DNA of 64,000 nt from CAWEQO01 sp963811225 (GTDB lineage: Bacteria; Chloroflexota; Anaerolineae; Anaerolineales; Anaerolineaceae), in assembly GCA_963811225.1 (NCBI GenBank), contig CAWEQO010000001.1, positions 1 to 64,000 of the forward strand, read 5' to 3'. A program made the translations under genes and the position numbers. Below the pieces are notes generated by a model. It was not told where the DNA came from and searched no databases. It was given only the letters and a program-made list of their open reading frames with translations. Shown here piece by piece: positions 1 to 12,658 of the stretch. The stretch's first letter is position 1. Each line of letters begins with the position of its first letter.

Positions 1-211
1 TGCCCTCCGGCATATAGCCGCCCTGCCCACCGGACGCAGCAGGCTGCGCCGGGGCTGGCTGAGCGACCGGTGCGGCCAGCGCCGCAGCCGAGGCGGACTG
101 GGATACAACCTGCGGCGCGGTCGTTTGACCGCCGTCTGTGAAGAGAACGAAGCCGATGATCACGATCCATGCCAGGGCTGCGAACAGGATTAAATTGGGC
201 CGATTGTTCAT
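1..211 (-). CDS. N-terminal part of a membrane-anchored protein (partial)
   Basis: Reading leftward from ATG at 211 (MNNRPNLILF...), the gene runs off the window edge after 70 residues. Residues about 5-24 form one hydrophobic segment (LILFAALAWIVIIGFVLF), a signal anchor. After it comes a low-complexity stretch rich in Ala, Gln, Pro and Gly, typical of a linker. It resembles in build the small anchored proteins of the redox operon near 15 kb (short cytoplasmic start, one membrane helix, Ala/Pro/Gln linker). Function cannot be told because the folded part lies outside the window. Confidence 0.6.
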   Translation of the reverse strand, partial: MNNRPNLILFAALAWIVIIGFVLFTDGGQTTAPQVVSQSASAAALAAPVAQPAPAQPAASGGQGGYMPEG

Positions 212-314
212 CGAGGCATCCTAGTTCTATTGAAACTGCCAATATAGTTATTATGTTCTATTATACTCCTCTTTTCCTGAATTGGGCGGGAGAATTCGAA
301 GTTGAATATTTTAT

Positions 315-339
315 GCGGGTAGGAACCATTCCCACCCGC
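315..339. terminator. Bidirectional hairpin between the edge gene and the tRNA-like gene
   Basis: Arms 315-325 and 329-339 pair over 11 bp (one G-U) around a 3-base loop. There is no clear T run on either side. A second hairpin (378-387 with 401-410, 10 bp, GAAACGCCGC arm) lies nearby. Both are downstream of the tRNA-like gene on the minus strand and could end or process its transcript. Confidence 0.4.
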
Positions 340-474
340 ACAAAACCGTGGCTGCCCTATGTAGATCGGAGCAAAGTGAAACGCCGCCCTCGGTTGGAGA
401 GCGGCGTTTCGAGCAACCAAAAGGAGGAGGGGATTTCGGGTCCCCGGCCCTTCGCCGACCGGGGGGAAATCGAA

Positions 475-554
475 TGCATCCAGAGGGGATCGAACCCTCG
501 ACCTCCTGCTCCCCTGGGGGAGACGGGCGCTCTACCTTTCTGAGCTACGGACGC
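475..554 (-). tRNA. tRNA-like gene with an abnormal anticodon/variable region
   Basis: On the minus strand a 7-bp acceptor stem (GCGTCCG with TGGATGC, two G-U pairs), a D arm (GCTC/GAGC with GG in the loop) and a T arm (GAGGG-TTCGATC-CCCTC) are all canonical. No CCA is encoded. The middle is not: 29 bases separate the D stem from the T stem instead of about 23. The best anticodon stem (CCCGT/AGGGG) has a G-G mismatch and leaves an 11-base variable loop. If read normally the anticodon would be CCC (Gly), but base 37 would be C, which is unusual. It may be a degenerate tRNA or one disturbed by a local insertion around CTCCCC/GGGGAG. Confidence 0.55.
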
Positions 555-978
555 ACCGGTAATGTTGGCCGCGATGACATTGGCATTGAGTGGGCAGCGG
601 GCGCCGGTCGAATAAACCAATAAAAGGACGGACGCCTGGTTGGCCCAAAAAAAGATAAAAAATAATGAATGAATTGTCTGGTCTGATTAGGACTGCGGAT
701 ATTATTATAGCATAATTACCCAGGCCGTCAAGGATACACGCATTAAATGGCGGTGAGTAATTGCGCTCGATCGATGGGTCAGCGGCTACCATTTAAAGGC
801 TATCGATTTACCAGATCCAGCCAACCCACCACAGCCGTTCGTTCCCGGCTCCCCTTCAATGTCCATTGAGATGTTCACCTGACGGGGGCAGGATCGCCGA
901 GAGGATCTTTGAATGGCCGACAGTAATGCGGATGGCGCGCCCCCGTCTAAGAATCCCATAAGCATCCCTGCAAAAGCC
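555..978. other. Intergenic region upstream of the rrn promoters; no gene seen
   Basis: No reading frame with a convincing start, ribosome site or familiar product is present here on either strand. A/T-rich patches occur around 640-720. It probably forms the upstream boundary and UP region of the ribosomal operon. Confidence 0.4.
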
Positions 979-1006
979 TTGACAGATCGGCAGGCTTGCC
1001 TATAAT
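979..1006 (+). promoter_or_regulatory. rrn promoter P1
   Basis: TTGACA (979-984), a 16-base spacer and TATAAT (1001-1006). Downstream it shares CCTCGTTGCCC with P2, so P1 and P2 look like copies of one unit. Confidence 0.8.
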
Positions 1007-1106
1007 TATGCCTCGTTGCCCTGTTGCAAGAGAGGGCACGGCGGGCGGCCCAAAGCCCACTGCCGGAACAAAAAAAACGAGTTGGTAAGCAATTTCTGCA
1101 AAAACC

Positions 1107-1134
1107 TTGACAAACTCCTCGAAGTGCATATAAT
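1107..1134 (+). promoter_or_regulatory. rrn promoter P2
   Basis: TTGACA (1107-1112), a 16-base spacer and TATAAT (1129-1134), followed by TACCCCTCGTTGCCC as in P1. It lies 128 bases after P1. Confidence 0.8.
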
Positions 1135-1248
1135 TACCCCTCGTTGCCCTTTACCGGGCGGGCGCCCGAAAGAACGGCGCCGAGACAAAGGCAAAAAACC
1201 AATGTCCCATCACAACCTAAGTGTCCTCTCATAAGGTTTGACAAACCC

Positions 1249-1277
1249 TTGACAGATCAAGGCAGACCCTGTATAAT
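1249..1277 (+). promoter_or_regulatory. rrn promoter P3
   Basis: TTGACA (1249-1254), a 17-base spacer and TATAAT (1272-1277). The word TCTCGCCGAAAGGCAGA follows at 1301-1317 and recurs, slightly changed, after P4. Confidence 0.8.
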
Positions 1278-1411
1278 CAGGATACTTCGATGACCTCCGA
1301 TCTCGCCGAAAGGCAGATCGATGAAATCAATAGAACTTCCAAACTGGAAGTACGTGCAGCCGGAACGACATCCCTGCGAAAAGCAAATGTCAGACAAATT
1401 CCGAAACACCC

Positions 1412-1440
1412 TTGACAGATCGTCCAGGGGCATGTATAAT
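1412..1440 (+). promoter_or_regulatory. rrn promoter P4
   Basis: TTGACA (1412-1417), a 17-base spacer and TATAAT (1435-1440). TCTCGCCAAACGGCAGA follows at 1462-1478, matching the P3 downstream word. All four promoters share CCTTGACA, and three share CCTTGACAGATC. Confidence 0.8.
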
Positions 1441-1549
1441 ACTGGCCTCACTGCGAAACGGTCTCGCCAAACGGCAGACCAATCACAAATGAACAGCTAG
1501 TTTTCCGGGTGGGGAAGGCAACTTTTGAAGCAAACGTCAGGGCGCCGGT

Positions 1550-1573
1550 GCCGATAAACATCGGCGTTTTATT
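1550..1573 (+). terminator. Terminator-like hairpin in the rRNA leader
   Basis: GCCGAT (1550-1555) pairs with ATCGGC (1560-1565) around AAAC and is followed by GTTTTATT. It has the build of an intrinsic terminator inside the leader of the 16S transcript. In rrn operons such a site would have to be overcome by antitermination, or could set the level of readthrough. The leader between P4 and the 16S gene is about 280 bases and codes for nothing obvious. Confidence 0.4.
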
Positions 1574-1724
1574 ATGCCAAAACGCCCTGGACACATGAAA
1601 GACTGCCTAGACCCTAATATGGAAGGCACCTTAACAACTGAAGAGTGGTAAGAAGGTAAGGAAACACCGTCAATACCAGTAAAAGACCGTGAACTTGAAA
1701 CACTCTTAGGAGTGATAAAAAGAA

Positions 1725-3223
<1,499 letters not shown>

Positions 3224-3531
3224 CTATGGAGACCCGAGCATCCGTCTTCGGATGGAAGCTCTACTCCAAAATCTAAATCGTTCTCTCGCGGTGAGAGAAC
3301 GCTGGGAAAACGGAGTTCTCTGAACTTTCTTGCCACTCTTCAGTTGCTAAGGTATTCGTACCTTACAACGCAGCCGGGCTCTTCGGAGCCAAGGCTGCAG
3401 GACCCGAAAGGGTCCATAGAACCTTACAAACCGAATAGTTGTTGTAGGTCAAGTCTGAAATCGAAAGAAGCCAGAACGATTTCGAAAGAAAGAAAGCAAA
3501 AGAAAGAGTATCGAATTCTCCGCATCACGTG
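3224..3531 (+). other. 16S-23S internal transcribed spacer, no tRNA
   Basis: About 308 bases with several small hairpins (for example CATCCGTCTTCGGATG and GTTCTCTCGCGGTGAGAGAAC) and no tRNA-Ile or tRNA-Ala. The stretches flanking the 16S and 23S ends presumably form the processing stems. Confidence 0.8.
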
Positions 3532-6497
<2,966 letters not shown>

Positions 6498-6582
6498 TGT
6501 GATGCTGAGAACTCGGTACTTTTTCTGAAATCATGGACTACAACAACTATTCGAACCGCAATCTAGACTTTGAAAAGAAAGT

Positions 6583-6702
6583 CTCTTGGTGATTTGTGCG
6601 ACAGTGGTACACCCGGTCACATCCCGAACCCGGTCGTTAAGGCTGTCAGCGCCGATGGTACTTGGGGGGCGACCCCCCGGGAGAGTAGGTCATTGCCAAG
6701 AG
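6583..6702 (+). rRNA. rrf: 5S ribosomal RNA
   Basis: About 120 bases. The 5' strand CTCTTGG pairs with CCAAGAG at the 3' end. The loop region CATCCCGAACCCGG and GAGAGTAGGTCATTGCC are typical. It lies 85 bases after the 23S gene, in the same operon, and is followed at once by a T run (6705-6710). Confidence 0.93.
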
Positions 6703-6710
6703 GCTTTTTT
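6696..6710 (+). terminator. T run ending the rrn operon
   Basis: The 3' strand of the 5S terminal stem (CCAAGAGGC) runs into TTTTTT at 6705-6710, so the 5S helix itself can act as the terminator stem. Confidence 0.5.
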
Positions 6711-6724
6711 GATTCTTCCGCAGC

Positions 6725-6809
6725 AAAGGCAACACAGAGTAGAGAATAGAGACCAGTCCAGGCAGCAGTTGCCTGGGCTGGTCTCTATTCTCTACTCTGT
6801 GTTGCCTTT
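6725..6809. repeat. Long inverted repeat between convergent 5S and oxidoreductase genes
   Basis: Arms 6725-6764 and 6770-6809 are 40 bp with one G-U and a 5-base loop (GCAGT). The right arm ends in TTTTT. It would end transcripts from both sides. The arm contains AGAGAATAGAGACCAG, a word shared in variants with the hairpins at 11462, 12659, 57844 and 61311. Confidence 0.85.
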
Positions 6810-6813
6810 TTCT

Positions 6814-8007
6814 TTAATACTTCAAATCCACCTGGCGCCTCGACCGCGCCAACTCCAAAATCCCATCGGCGATGACCGCGTTGCGATACCCGTCCTCGAA
6901 TGTTGCCCCGTAGGGAGCCACATCCTTGTCGTTGACGATGCAGTCCAGCAGGTGCGCGATCTCGTGAATGAAGGTGTGCTCCCAACCGATGATGTGTCCC
7001 TGCGGCCACCAGTATTCCCAGAAGGGATGGTAGCTCTCGCTGACCATCACGTTATGGAAACCCTGCGTCTCCTTGGGCTCCTCCCCCACCCAAAACACTT
7101 CCAATTCATTCAGCCGCTCCAGATTGAAGCGGATCGTGCCCTTCTCGCCGTTCACCTCGAACACATTGTAGTTCTTGCGGCCGGCGGCGTAGCGGCTGGC
7201 CTCGAGCGTGCCGATGGCGCCGTTGTCGAACTCCACCGCCGCCGCAAAGGCATCATCCACGTCCACCTTGCCAACGCCGCCCTCGCCGTCCGGGCGCTCT
7301 TCAACGAAGGTCCGGGTCATAGCGCTGACACTCTTGACCTCGCCGACCAGGAAGCGTCCCAGGTCGATGATGTGTGAGCCCAGGTCGCCCAGCGCTCCCG
7401 AGCCTGCCTCCGCCTTGCGCAGCCGCCAGATCATGGGCACGTTGTAATGCGGCATGACCCACTCTTGCAGGTACTGCGCTCGAAAATGGTAGATGCGCCC
7501 CAGCGCGCCGCTGTGGATCAATTCGTAGGCCTGGCGAATGGCCGGGACGTAACGGTAGTTAAAGGCCACCATATGCTTGACGCCCGCCTTCTCGACTGCG
7601 TCCAGCATGGTCTTGGCCTCCTCCGCCGTTCTGGCCAGCGGTTTCTCGCACAGCACGTGCTTGCCTGCCTTGGCCGCCTCGATCGAGGGCTCGGCGTGGG
7701 CATTGTTCGGCCCGCCGTTGTCGAACAGCTGAATGCGGTCATCGGCCAGCATGTCGCGCCAGTCGGTGTAGGCCTTTTCGTAACCATAGCGCCTGGCCGC
7801 GGCTTTGACCGCCTCTGCATTCCGCCCGGCAATGCCTAGCAAGCGCGGCACGGCCGGGGGCGGATAGATCATGTAGGGAATCGTCTTGTAGGCATTGGAG
7901 TGCGCCTTGCCCATAAAGGCGTAGCCCAGCATGCCCACCCCGACCTCCGGGGATTGCCCTTCGGCCTGCGGTCCGGCCATGGAGGTGAAACCAGTTGAGT
8001 CGCTCAT
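6814..8007 (-). CDS. Gfo/Idh/MocA family oxidoreductase
   Basis: A 397-residue NAD(P)-dependent sugar or cyclitol dehydrogenase-like protein. The Rossmann start reads VGMLGYAFMGKAHSNAY (about residue 23). The family motif CEKPLA is near residue 118, and the catalytic-region stretch GALGDLGSHIIDL is near 200. I chose ATG at 8007 (MSDSTGF) because GAGGAAGG lies just upstream; the frame is open further but has no ribosome site. It lies 14 bases after the isomerase-like gene 8022-9026, so the two form an operon typical of inositol- or sugar-type catabolism. The substrate cannot be read from sequence. Confidence 0.9.
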   Translation of the reverse strand: MSDSTGFTSMAGPQAEGQSPEVGVGMLGYAFMGKAHSNAYKTIPYMIYPPPAVPRLLGIAGRNAEAVKAAARRYGYEKAYTDWRDMLADDRIQLFDNGGPNNAHAEPSIEAAKAGKHVLCEKPLARTAEEAKTMLDAVEKAGVKHMVAFNYRYVPAIRQAYELIHSGALGRIYHFRAQYLQEWVMPHYNVPMIWRLRKAEAGSGALGDLGSHIIDLGRFLVGEVKSVSAMTRTFVEERPDGEGGVGKVDVDDAFAAAVEFDNGAIGTLEASRYAAGRKNYNVFEVNGEKGTIRFNLERLNELEVFWVGEEPKETQGFHNVMVSESYHPFWEYWWPQGHIIGWEHTFIHEIAHLLDCIVNDKDVAPYGATFEDGYRNAVIADGILELARSRRQVDLKY

Positions 8008-8021
8008 GCTTGCCTTCCTCT

Positions 8022-9026
8022 TTAATTGTTGGAAGAAAAGGCCGAGTCGAAGGCCTGGGTCGAGGGGGTGTAGTCCATCCGGCGCACCATCTGCAGTGCC
8101 TCGGGAGCGCCCCAATCGCGGTCCATGCCGCTGTCTTCCCATTCAATCGAGAGTGGACCCTGGTATCCGGCGCGGTTCAATGCCCGGATGATCGGGTCCC
8201 ACTTGACATCGCCGCGCCCCGGCGAGACGAAGTCCCAACCGCGGCGCGGGTCGCCGAAATCGAGGTGCGAGGAGAGGATGCTGTTGCGCCCGGTCAGCTG
8301 GATGCGCGAGTCCTTGACATGCACGTGGAAGATGCGCTCGGCAAACTCGTCGATGAAGGCCACCGGGTCGATGAACTGGTGGATCAGGTGGCTGGGGTCG
8401 AAGTTGAAGCCGAATGCCGGGTGGAAATCGAGCACTTCCAGCGTCCGCTGTGAGGTGATCAGGTCGTAGGCGATCTCGGTCGGGTGCACTTCCAGGGCAA
8501 ACTGGATGCCGTTCTCCGCGTACACGTCAAGGATCGGCTTCCAGCGGGCGGCGAAAGCGGCGTACCCGGCGTTGATGTCGTCCTGGCTGGTGGGCGGGAA
8601 GAAGTACAGGTTCTTCCAAACCGGACTGCCGGTGAAACCGTTGACGATGCTCACGCCGAATTTCTTGGCGGCCACCGCAGTGTCCTTCAACTCTTGAGCG
8701 CAGCGATCTCTGACCCCTGCGGGGTTTCCATCCCCCCACAGCCGGTCAGGGAGCACCCGGTGGTGCCGCTCGTCGATTGGGTCGTCGGAGACGCACTGCC
8801 CGACCAGATGGTTGCTGATTGCAAAGCACTTCAAGTTGTACTTATTGAGAAGATCCCAGCGGGACTGCACGTAGGAATCATCCGCCAGCGCCTTGTCAAC
8901 CTCGAAATGGTCCCCCCAGCAGGCCAGTTCGAGACCATCGAAACCCCACCCGCCGGCTTTCTTGGCGACTTCTTCCAGGGGCAGATCGGCCCATTGACCG
9001 GTAAACAATGTAATCGGACGTGACAT
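8022..9026 (-). CDS. Sugar phosphate isomerase/epimerase (xylose isomerase-like TIM barrel)
   Basis: A 334-residue member of the AP-endonuclease-2/IolE-like TIM-barrel family. Likely metal ligands are visible as acidic and histidine residues: FALEVHPTE (mid-protein), GFNFDPSHL, HVHVKDSR and SIEWEDSG near the C terminus. ATG at 9026 follows AAGGAGG. First gene of an operon with the downstream Gfo/Idh/MocA dehydrogenase, a common pairing in cyclitol and rare-sugar breakdown. It diverges from the Tm-1-like gene at 9276. Confidence 0.9.
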   Translation of the reverse strand: MSRPITLFTGQWADLPLEEVAKKAGGWGFDGLELACWGDHFEVDKALADDSYVQSRWDLLNKYNLKCFAISNHLVGQCVSDDPIDERHHRVLPDRLWGDGNPAGVRDRCAQELKDTAVAAKKFGVSIVNGFTGSPVWKNLYFFPPTSQDDINAGYAAFAARWKPILDVYAENGIQFALEVHPTEIAYDLITSQRTLEVLDFHPAFGFNFDPSHLIHQFIDPVAFIDEFAERIFHVHVKDSRIQLTGRNSILSSHLDFGDPRRGWDFVSPGRGDVKWDPIIRALNRAGYQGPLSIEWEDSGMDRDWGAPEALQMVRRMDYTPSTQAFDSAFSSNN

Positions 9027-9127
9027 GCATTCCTCCTTTGTAACGATTGGGTGGTCTGGTTAGAAAGAAAAGGCCACTACAGCCCCCCACTCCAATTCCT
9101 CGGATCGATACTTAGTATAGCGGTAAA

Positions 9128-9156
9128 TTGAATTTCTCGCCAAAAAACGCTACAAT
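9128..9156 (+). promoter_or_regulatory. Promoter for the Tm-1-like gene
   Basis: TTGAAT (9128-9133), a 17-base spacer and TACAAT (9151-9156). On the opposite strand TATACT near 9115 with TTGGCG upstream could serve the divergent isomerase gene, so the two promoters would overlap. Confidence 0.55.
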
Positions 9157-9275
9157 CTATTTTGTGCTTTCGGCCGCCTGAACCATACAATTTGTGATGC
9201 TGCCTGCAGTGTACTCGTTCAGCCGGCCAACAAGGGGACCATTGAATCCGTTTCTGTGGCAGTCAGGAGGAAAAT

Positions 9276-10487
9276 ATGCCAAAAACTGTCGTGCTGGTTG
9301 GCGCTCTGGATACGAAGGGCGAAGAGTTTGCCTTTGTCAAAGAGCTAATCGAAAAGCAAGGGCTCTCAACTCTCACGGTCGACTTTGGGGTGCTGGGTGA
9401 GCCGGCTTACCCACCCGAGGTTGGCCGGGAAGAGGTTGCCAAAGCGGGCGGCGGCGATATGCGACGCCTGAGCACCGGCGAGCATAAAGACGAGGCCATG
9501 AAAACCATGGCCGCCGGGCTGGCAGAGGTGATCCGCAAGCTTTACGAGCAAGGCAAGCTGGACGGCATTCTGGGTATGGGCGGCAGCGGCGGCACTTCGA
9601 TCGCCACCGCAGCTATGCGCACCCTGCCGGTCGGCGTGCCCAAGCTAATGCTCTCCACCGTTGGCGGCGGGGACGTCTCATCCTACACCGGCACGAAAGA
9701 CATCACCTTCATGCCTTCCATCGTAGACGTAGCCGGCATCAACAGCATCAGCCGCGAGATCTACGCCAACGCCGCCGGGGCCATCGCCGGCATGGTGCAG
9801 GTGGAAGCGCCCGAGGGCGGCGAAGGCAAGCCATTGATCACCGCCTCGATGTTCGGCAACACCACCAAGGCGGTCGACGAGGCCCGCAAGGTGATCGAAT
9901 CCCAGGGCTACGAGGTGCTGGTGTTCCATGCCACCGGGACGGGCGGCAAGACCATGGAAGGCCTGATCACCGACGGCTATATCACCGGCTCGCTCGACAT
10001 CACTACCACCGAGCTGGCCGATGAGGTCTGCGGAGGCGTGTTCAGCGCCGGCCCCGAGCGGGTCAAGGCTGCGCCCAAGGCCGGCATCCCCACCGTGATC
10101 GTCCCCGGCTGCGTCGACATGGCCAACTTCTGGGGCATCGACACCGTGCCGGAGAAATACAAGGGCCGCAACCTGTACGAGTGGAACCCTAACGTGACCC
10201 TGCTGCGTACGAACGTGGAGGAGAACCGGCAGATCGGCAAGATGCTGGCGGAGGCGGCCAACCTGGCTACCGGGCCGGTGGCGATCCTGCTTCCGCTGAA
10301 GGGCGTGTCGATGCTCGACAGCCCCGGCGATCGTTTCTGGGATCCTGAGGCGGACCAGGCTTGCTACGACGCCATCAAGCAAAACCTGCGCGAGGGCATC
10401 CCCGTGGTCGAGATAGACAACAACATCAACGATCCCGAGTTCGCCGACCAGGCGGCCAAGACCTTGCTTGACATGCTGAACAAGTAA
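9276..10487 (+). CDS. Tm-1-like ATP-binding (UPF0261) protein
   Basis: A 403-residue protein of the UPF0261 family, related to the N-terminal half of the tomato virus-resistance protein Tm-1. It begins MPKTVVLVGALDTKGEE, a Rossmann-like strand and loop. Gly-rich loops typical of the family are visible (GMGGSGGTSIATAAMR near residue 100; FHATGTGGKTMEG near 216). AGGAGG lies before the ATG. The next gene (10611) is the TIM-barrel partner that corresponds to the other half of Tm-1. Bacterial function is not established. Confidence 0.9.
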   Translation: MPKTVVLVGALDTKGEEFAFVKELIEKQGLSTLTVDFGVLGEPAYPPEVGREEVAKAGGGDMRRLSTGEHKDEAMKTMAAGLAEVIRKLYEQGKLDGILGMGGSGGTSIATAAMRTLPVGVPKLMLSTVGGGDVSSYTGTKDITFMPSIVDVAGINSISREIYANAAGAIAGMVQVEAPEGGEGKPLITASMFGNTTKAVDEARKVIESQGYEVLVFHATGTGGKTMEGLITDGYITGSLDITTTELADEVCGGVFSAGPERVKAAPKAGIPTVIVPGCVDMANFWGIDTVPEKYKGRNLYEWNPNVTLLRTNVEENRQIGKMLAEAANLATGPVAILLPLKGVSMLDSPGDRFWDPEADQACYDAIKQNLREGIPVVEIDNNINDPEFADQAAKTLLDMLNK

Positions 10488-10610
10488 CGAAGTTACCCAG
10501 GCAATCAGGGATGATCGGCGTTGTGAACGCCGGATCCCGGATTGATGGATTGACGGAGTAACGCAGGAAAATCTGAAGGGGACATTCGAAGTTTCAACAG
10601 GAGGATTCTC

Positions 10611-11447
10611 ATGGTTATGACCATTCCGAGACAGGAAATCGTGCAGCGGCTGCGCGGGCAGGCGCAGGCGGGCAAGCCGATTGTCGGCTGCGGCGCGGGA
10701 ACGGGCATTTCGGCCAAGTTGGCCGAGGCCGGCGGCGCAGATCTAATTATCATCTACAACTCCGGGCGCTACCGCATGGCCGGGCGCGGCTCGCTGGCCG
10801 GGCTGATGCCTTACGGCGATGCCAATGCCATCGTGGTCGAGATGGCCGCAGAGGTGCTGCCGGTGGTCAAGAATGTGCCGGTGCTGGCGGGCGTCTGTGG
10901 CACGGATCCATTCCGGCTCATGCCCATCTTCGTGCGACAGTTGAAAGACATCGGCTTCAGCGGCGTGCAGAACTTCCCCACCGTTGGACTGATCGACGGC
11001 AACTTCCGCGCCAACCTCGAAGCCACCGGCATGGGTTACGACAAAGAGATCGAGATGATCCGGCTGGCTCACGATCAAGACATGTTCACCTCGCCCTACG
11101 TGTTCGACACCGACCAGGCCAAAGCCATGGCCGAAGCCGGCGCCGACCAACTGGTGGCCCACGTCGGCCTGACCACCGCCGGAACCATCGGCGCAGGCGT
11201 GGCCCTGACCCTCGACCAGGCCATCGACCGCGTCATGCAAATCATGGATGCGGGGCGCAAGGTGCGCGACGATATCCTGGTGATCTGCCACGGCGGCCCC
11301 TTCGACGAACCTGAGAACGTCGGCAAAGCCCTCAAGCAGATGCCCGGCATCAGCGGGTTCTTCGGCGCCTCCAGCATCGAGCGCCTCCCCACGGAGCGGG
11401 CCATCCGCGGCCAGGTCCAGGATTTCAAGAAGCTGCAGTTAGGATAA
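10611..11447 (+). CDS. Phosphoenolpyruvate hydrolase-like TIM-barrel protein
   Basis: A 278-residue protein of the TIM-barrel signal-transduction/PEP-hydrolase family (Pfam PEP_hydrolase). The N-terminal GKPIVGCGAGTGISAKLAE and the VGLTTAGTIG and ICHGGPFD stretches are characteristic. AGGAGG (10599-10604) sits 6 bases before ATG 10611; an in-frame ATG two codons later is possible. It follows the UPF0261 gene by 123 bases, in the same order as the two domains of plant Tm-1. Enzyme activity is inferred from family name only. Confidence 0.88.
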   Translation: MVMTIPRQEIVQRLRGQAQAGKPIVGCGAGTGISAKLAEAGGADLIIIYNSGRYRMAGRGSLAGLMPYGDANAIVVEMAAEVLPVVKNVPVLAGVCGTDPFRLMPIFVRQLKDIGFSGVQNFPTVGLIDGNFRANLEATGMGYDKEIEMIRLAHDQDMFTSPYVFDTDQAKAMAEAGADQLVAHVGLTTAGTIGAGVALTLDQAIDRVMQIMDAGRKVRDDILVICHGGPFDEPENVGKALKQMPGISGFFGASSIERLPTERAIRGQVQDFKKLQLG

Positions 11448-11461
11448 AAAAGATAGAGAGC

Positions 11462-11528
11462 AGAGCCTAGAAAATAGAGAACAGCTGCAGCGATAATCGC
11501 TGCAGCTGTTCTCTATTTTCTAGGCTCT
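11462..11528. repeat. Long inverted repeat between convergent genes
   Basis: Arms 11462-11494 and 11496-11528 are a perfect 33-bp palindrome around one base. Arm text begins AGAGCCTAGAAAATAGAG. It lies 14 bases after the stop of the PEP-hydrolase-like gene and just before the stop of the convergent methyltransferase gene, so it serves both ends. Confidence 0.85.
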
Positions 11529-11529
11529 T

Positions 11530-12075
11530 TTATATATACCTGGGAGTCTTCCGCTCGTACTCGGCATAGCTCTCGCCAAACTGCTTTCTACACCAGCGCT
11601 CTTCAGACAGGATCAGCCAGTGCACCGAGTACTGGTAGATCAGCGCCACGCCAAGATAGAACCACGAGCTGATCAACAGGGATACTCCCAAGAAGATTAA
11701 GAAGTAGCCGATGTAAATGGGGTTACGGGAATAGCGGTAGATGCCGTGTGTAATAATGCCGCCGTCCCTGCTAAAATGCAGCAGAGATACCGTTAAGAGA
11801 ATCAAACCCAGAACGTAGACCACCCAGCCGATCGTAGAGAAAACCGTACCGGTTCGGATTCGGGCGAACACCGGCGAGAGGATCAGGAAACCCGTGGTGA
11901 TATAGTAAATATTTAACGCGGCCCGCTCGAAGCCTTTTACCTGAGGAGTATAGTCCAGCTTGGTTCCAGCCTTTTTATTGATAGCAGCCGGGACGCCAAA
12001 ACGCAGCACAAGTAAAGGGATGATCAACAAAAAGCCGTTTAAGAGCGTGAGGGTCAGTGGAGGAAAGATATACAT
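11530..12075 (-). CDS. Isoprenylcysteine methyltransferase-like integral membrane protein
   Basis: A 181-residue protein with about five hydrophobic helices. The C-terminal half holds the family signature HGIYRYSRNPIYIGYFL and the end motif EERWCRKQFGESYAEYERK, typical of ICMT/PEMT-type methyltransferases that bind SAM at the membrane. Start ATG at 12075 overlaps the stop of the nitroreductase gene by one base (TGATG), indicating translational coupling; a longer reading frame upstream is antisense to nothing useful and lies inside that gene. Substrate unknown. Confidence 0.85.
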   Translation of the reverse strand: MYIFPPLTLTLLNGFLLIIPLLVLRFGVPAAINKKAGTKLDYTPQVKGFERAALNIYYITTGFLILSPVFARIRTGTVFSTIGWVVYVLGLILLTVSLLHFSRDGGIITHGIYRYSRNPIYIGYFLIFLGVSLLISSWFYLGVALIYQYSVHWLILSEERWCRKQFGESYAEYERKTPRYI

Positions 12076-12632
12076 CAGTTGATCCACACCGTGCGATCCT
12101 CGAAAGAAGGCCGCTGCTTGGGCTCGACCACCAGGTCTGGGTAGCCAATATAAATAAAGCCAACCAGGGGCTGCTCTGGCGACAGGCCGAAGAAGGCCTT
12201 GACGTTCGGGTCGTAGGCCGGGCCGCCTGTGCGCCACTTCGCGCCCAGGCCGAGCGCGGTCGCCGCCAACAGCAGGTTCTCGATCGCGGCTGCCACCGCT
12301 GCAACATTTTCCATCTCAATCACCCGCGAGTCTGCGGGCGCATCCGCCGCCACGACGATCACCACAGGGGCGCGCAGCAGGCGGTGGCGTTCCTTATCCA
12401 GAGCCATGGGCGGCGCCTCGGGAATGCGCTCCAGCAGCGACTGCGCCAGCACCTCCCCCAATCGCAGCCGCCCCTCACCGGACAGCACAAAGAAACGCCA
12501 GGGCCGCACCAGGTAATGGTTGGGCGCTTGCACCGCCGCCTCCAATAAACGCTCGATCAGCTCCCGCGGCAGCGGATCCGGCCGCAGCTTCGCAATCGAT
12601 TGCCGAGTAAATATAGCCTCAAAAACTTCCAT
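12075..12632 (-). CDS. Nitroreductase family protein
   Basis: A 185-residue FMN-dependent NAD(P)H nitroreductase-fold protein, YdjA-like in size. It starts MEVFEAIFTRQSIAKLRPD, where TRQSI carries the phosphate-binding residues, followed by APNHYLVRPWRF. LLAATALGLGAKWRTG near residue 120 is the conserved helix and loop. AGGAGGGGATC precedes the ATG. It forms an operon with the downstream membrane methyltransferase. Confidence 0.88.
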   Translation of the reverse strand: MEVFEAIFTRQSIAKLRPDPLPRELIERLLEAAVQAPNHYLVRPWRFFVLSGEGRLRLGEVLAQSLLERIPEAPPMALDKERHRLLRAPVVIVVAADAPADSRVIEMENVAAVAAAIENLLLAATALGLGAKWRTGGPAYDPNVKAFFGLSPEQPLVGFIYIGYPDLVVEPKQRPSFEDRTVWIN

Positions 12633-12658
12633 GATCCCCTCCTGACTTTCATTTTAAC

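Noticed and set aside
6586..7377. Long plus-strand reading frame over the 5S gene and the oxidoreductase
   Set aside because: It runs through the 5S rRNA and antisense to a well-supported Gfo/Idh/MocA gene; it is a GC-driven shadow.
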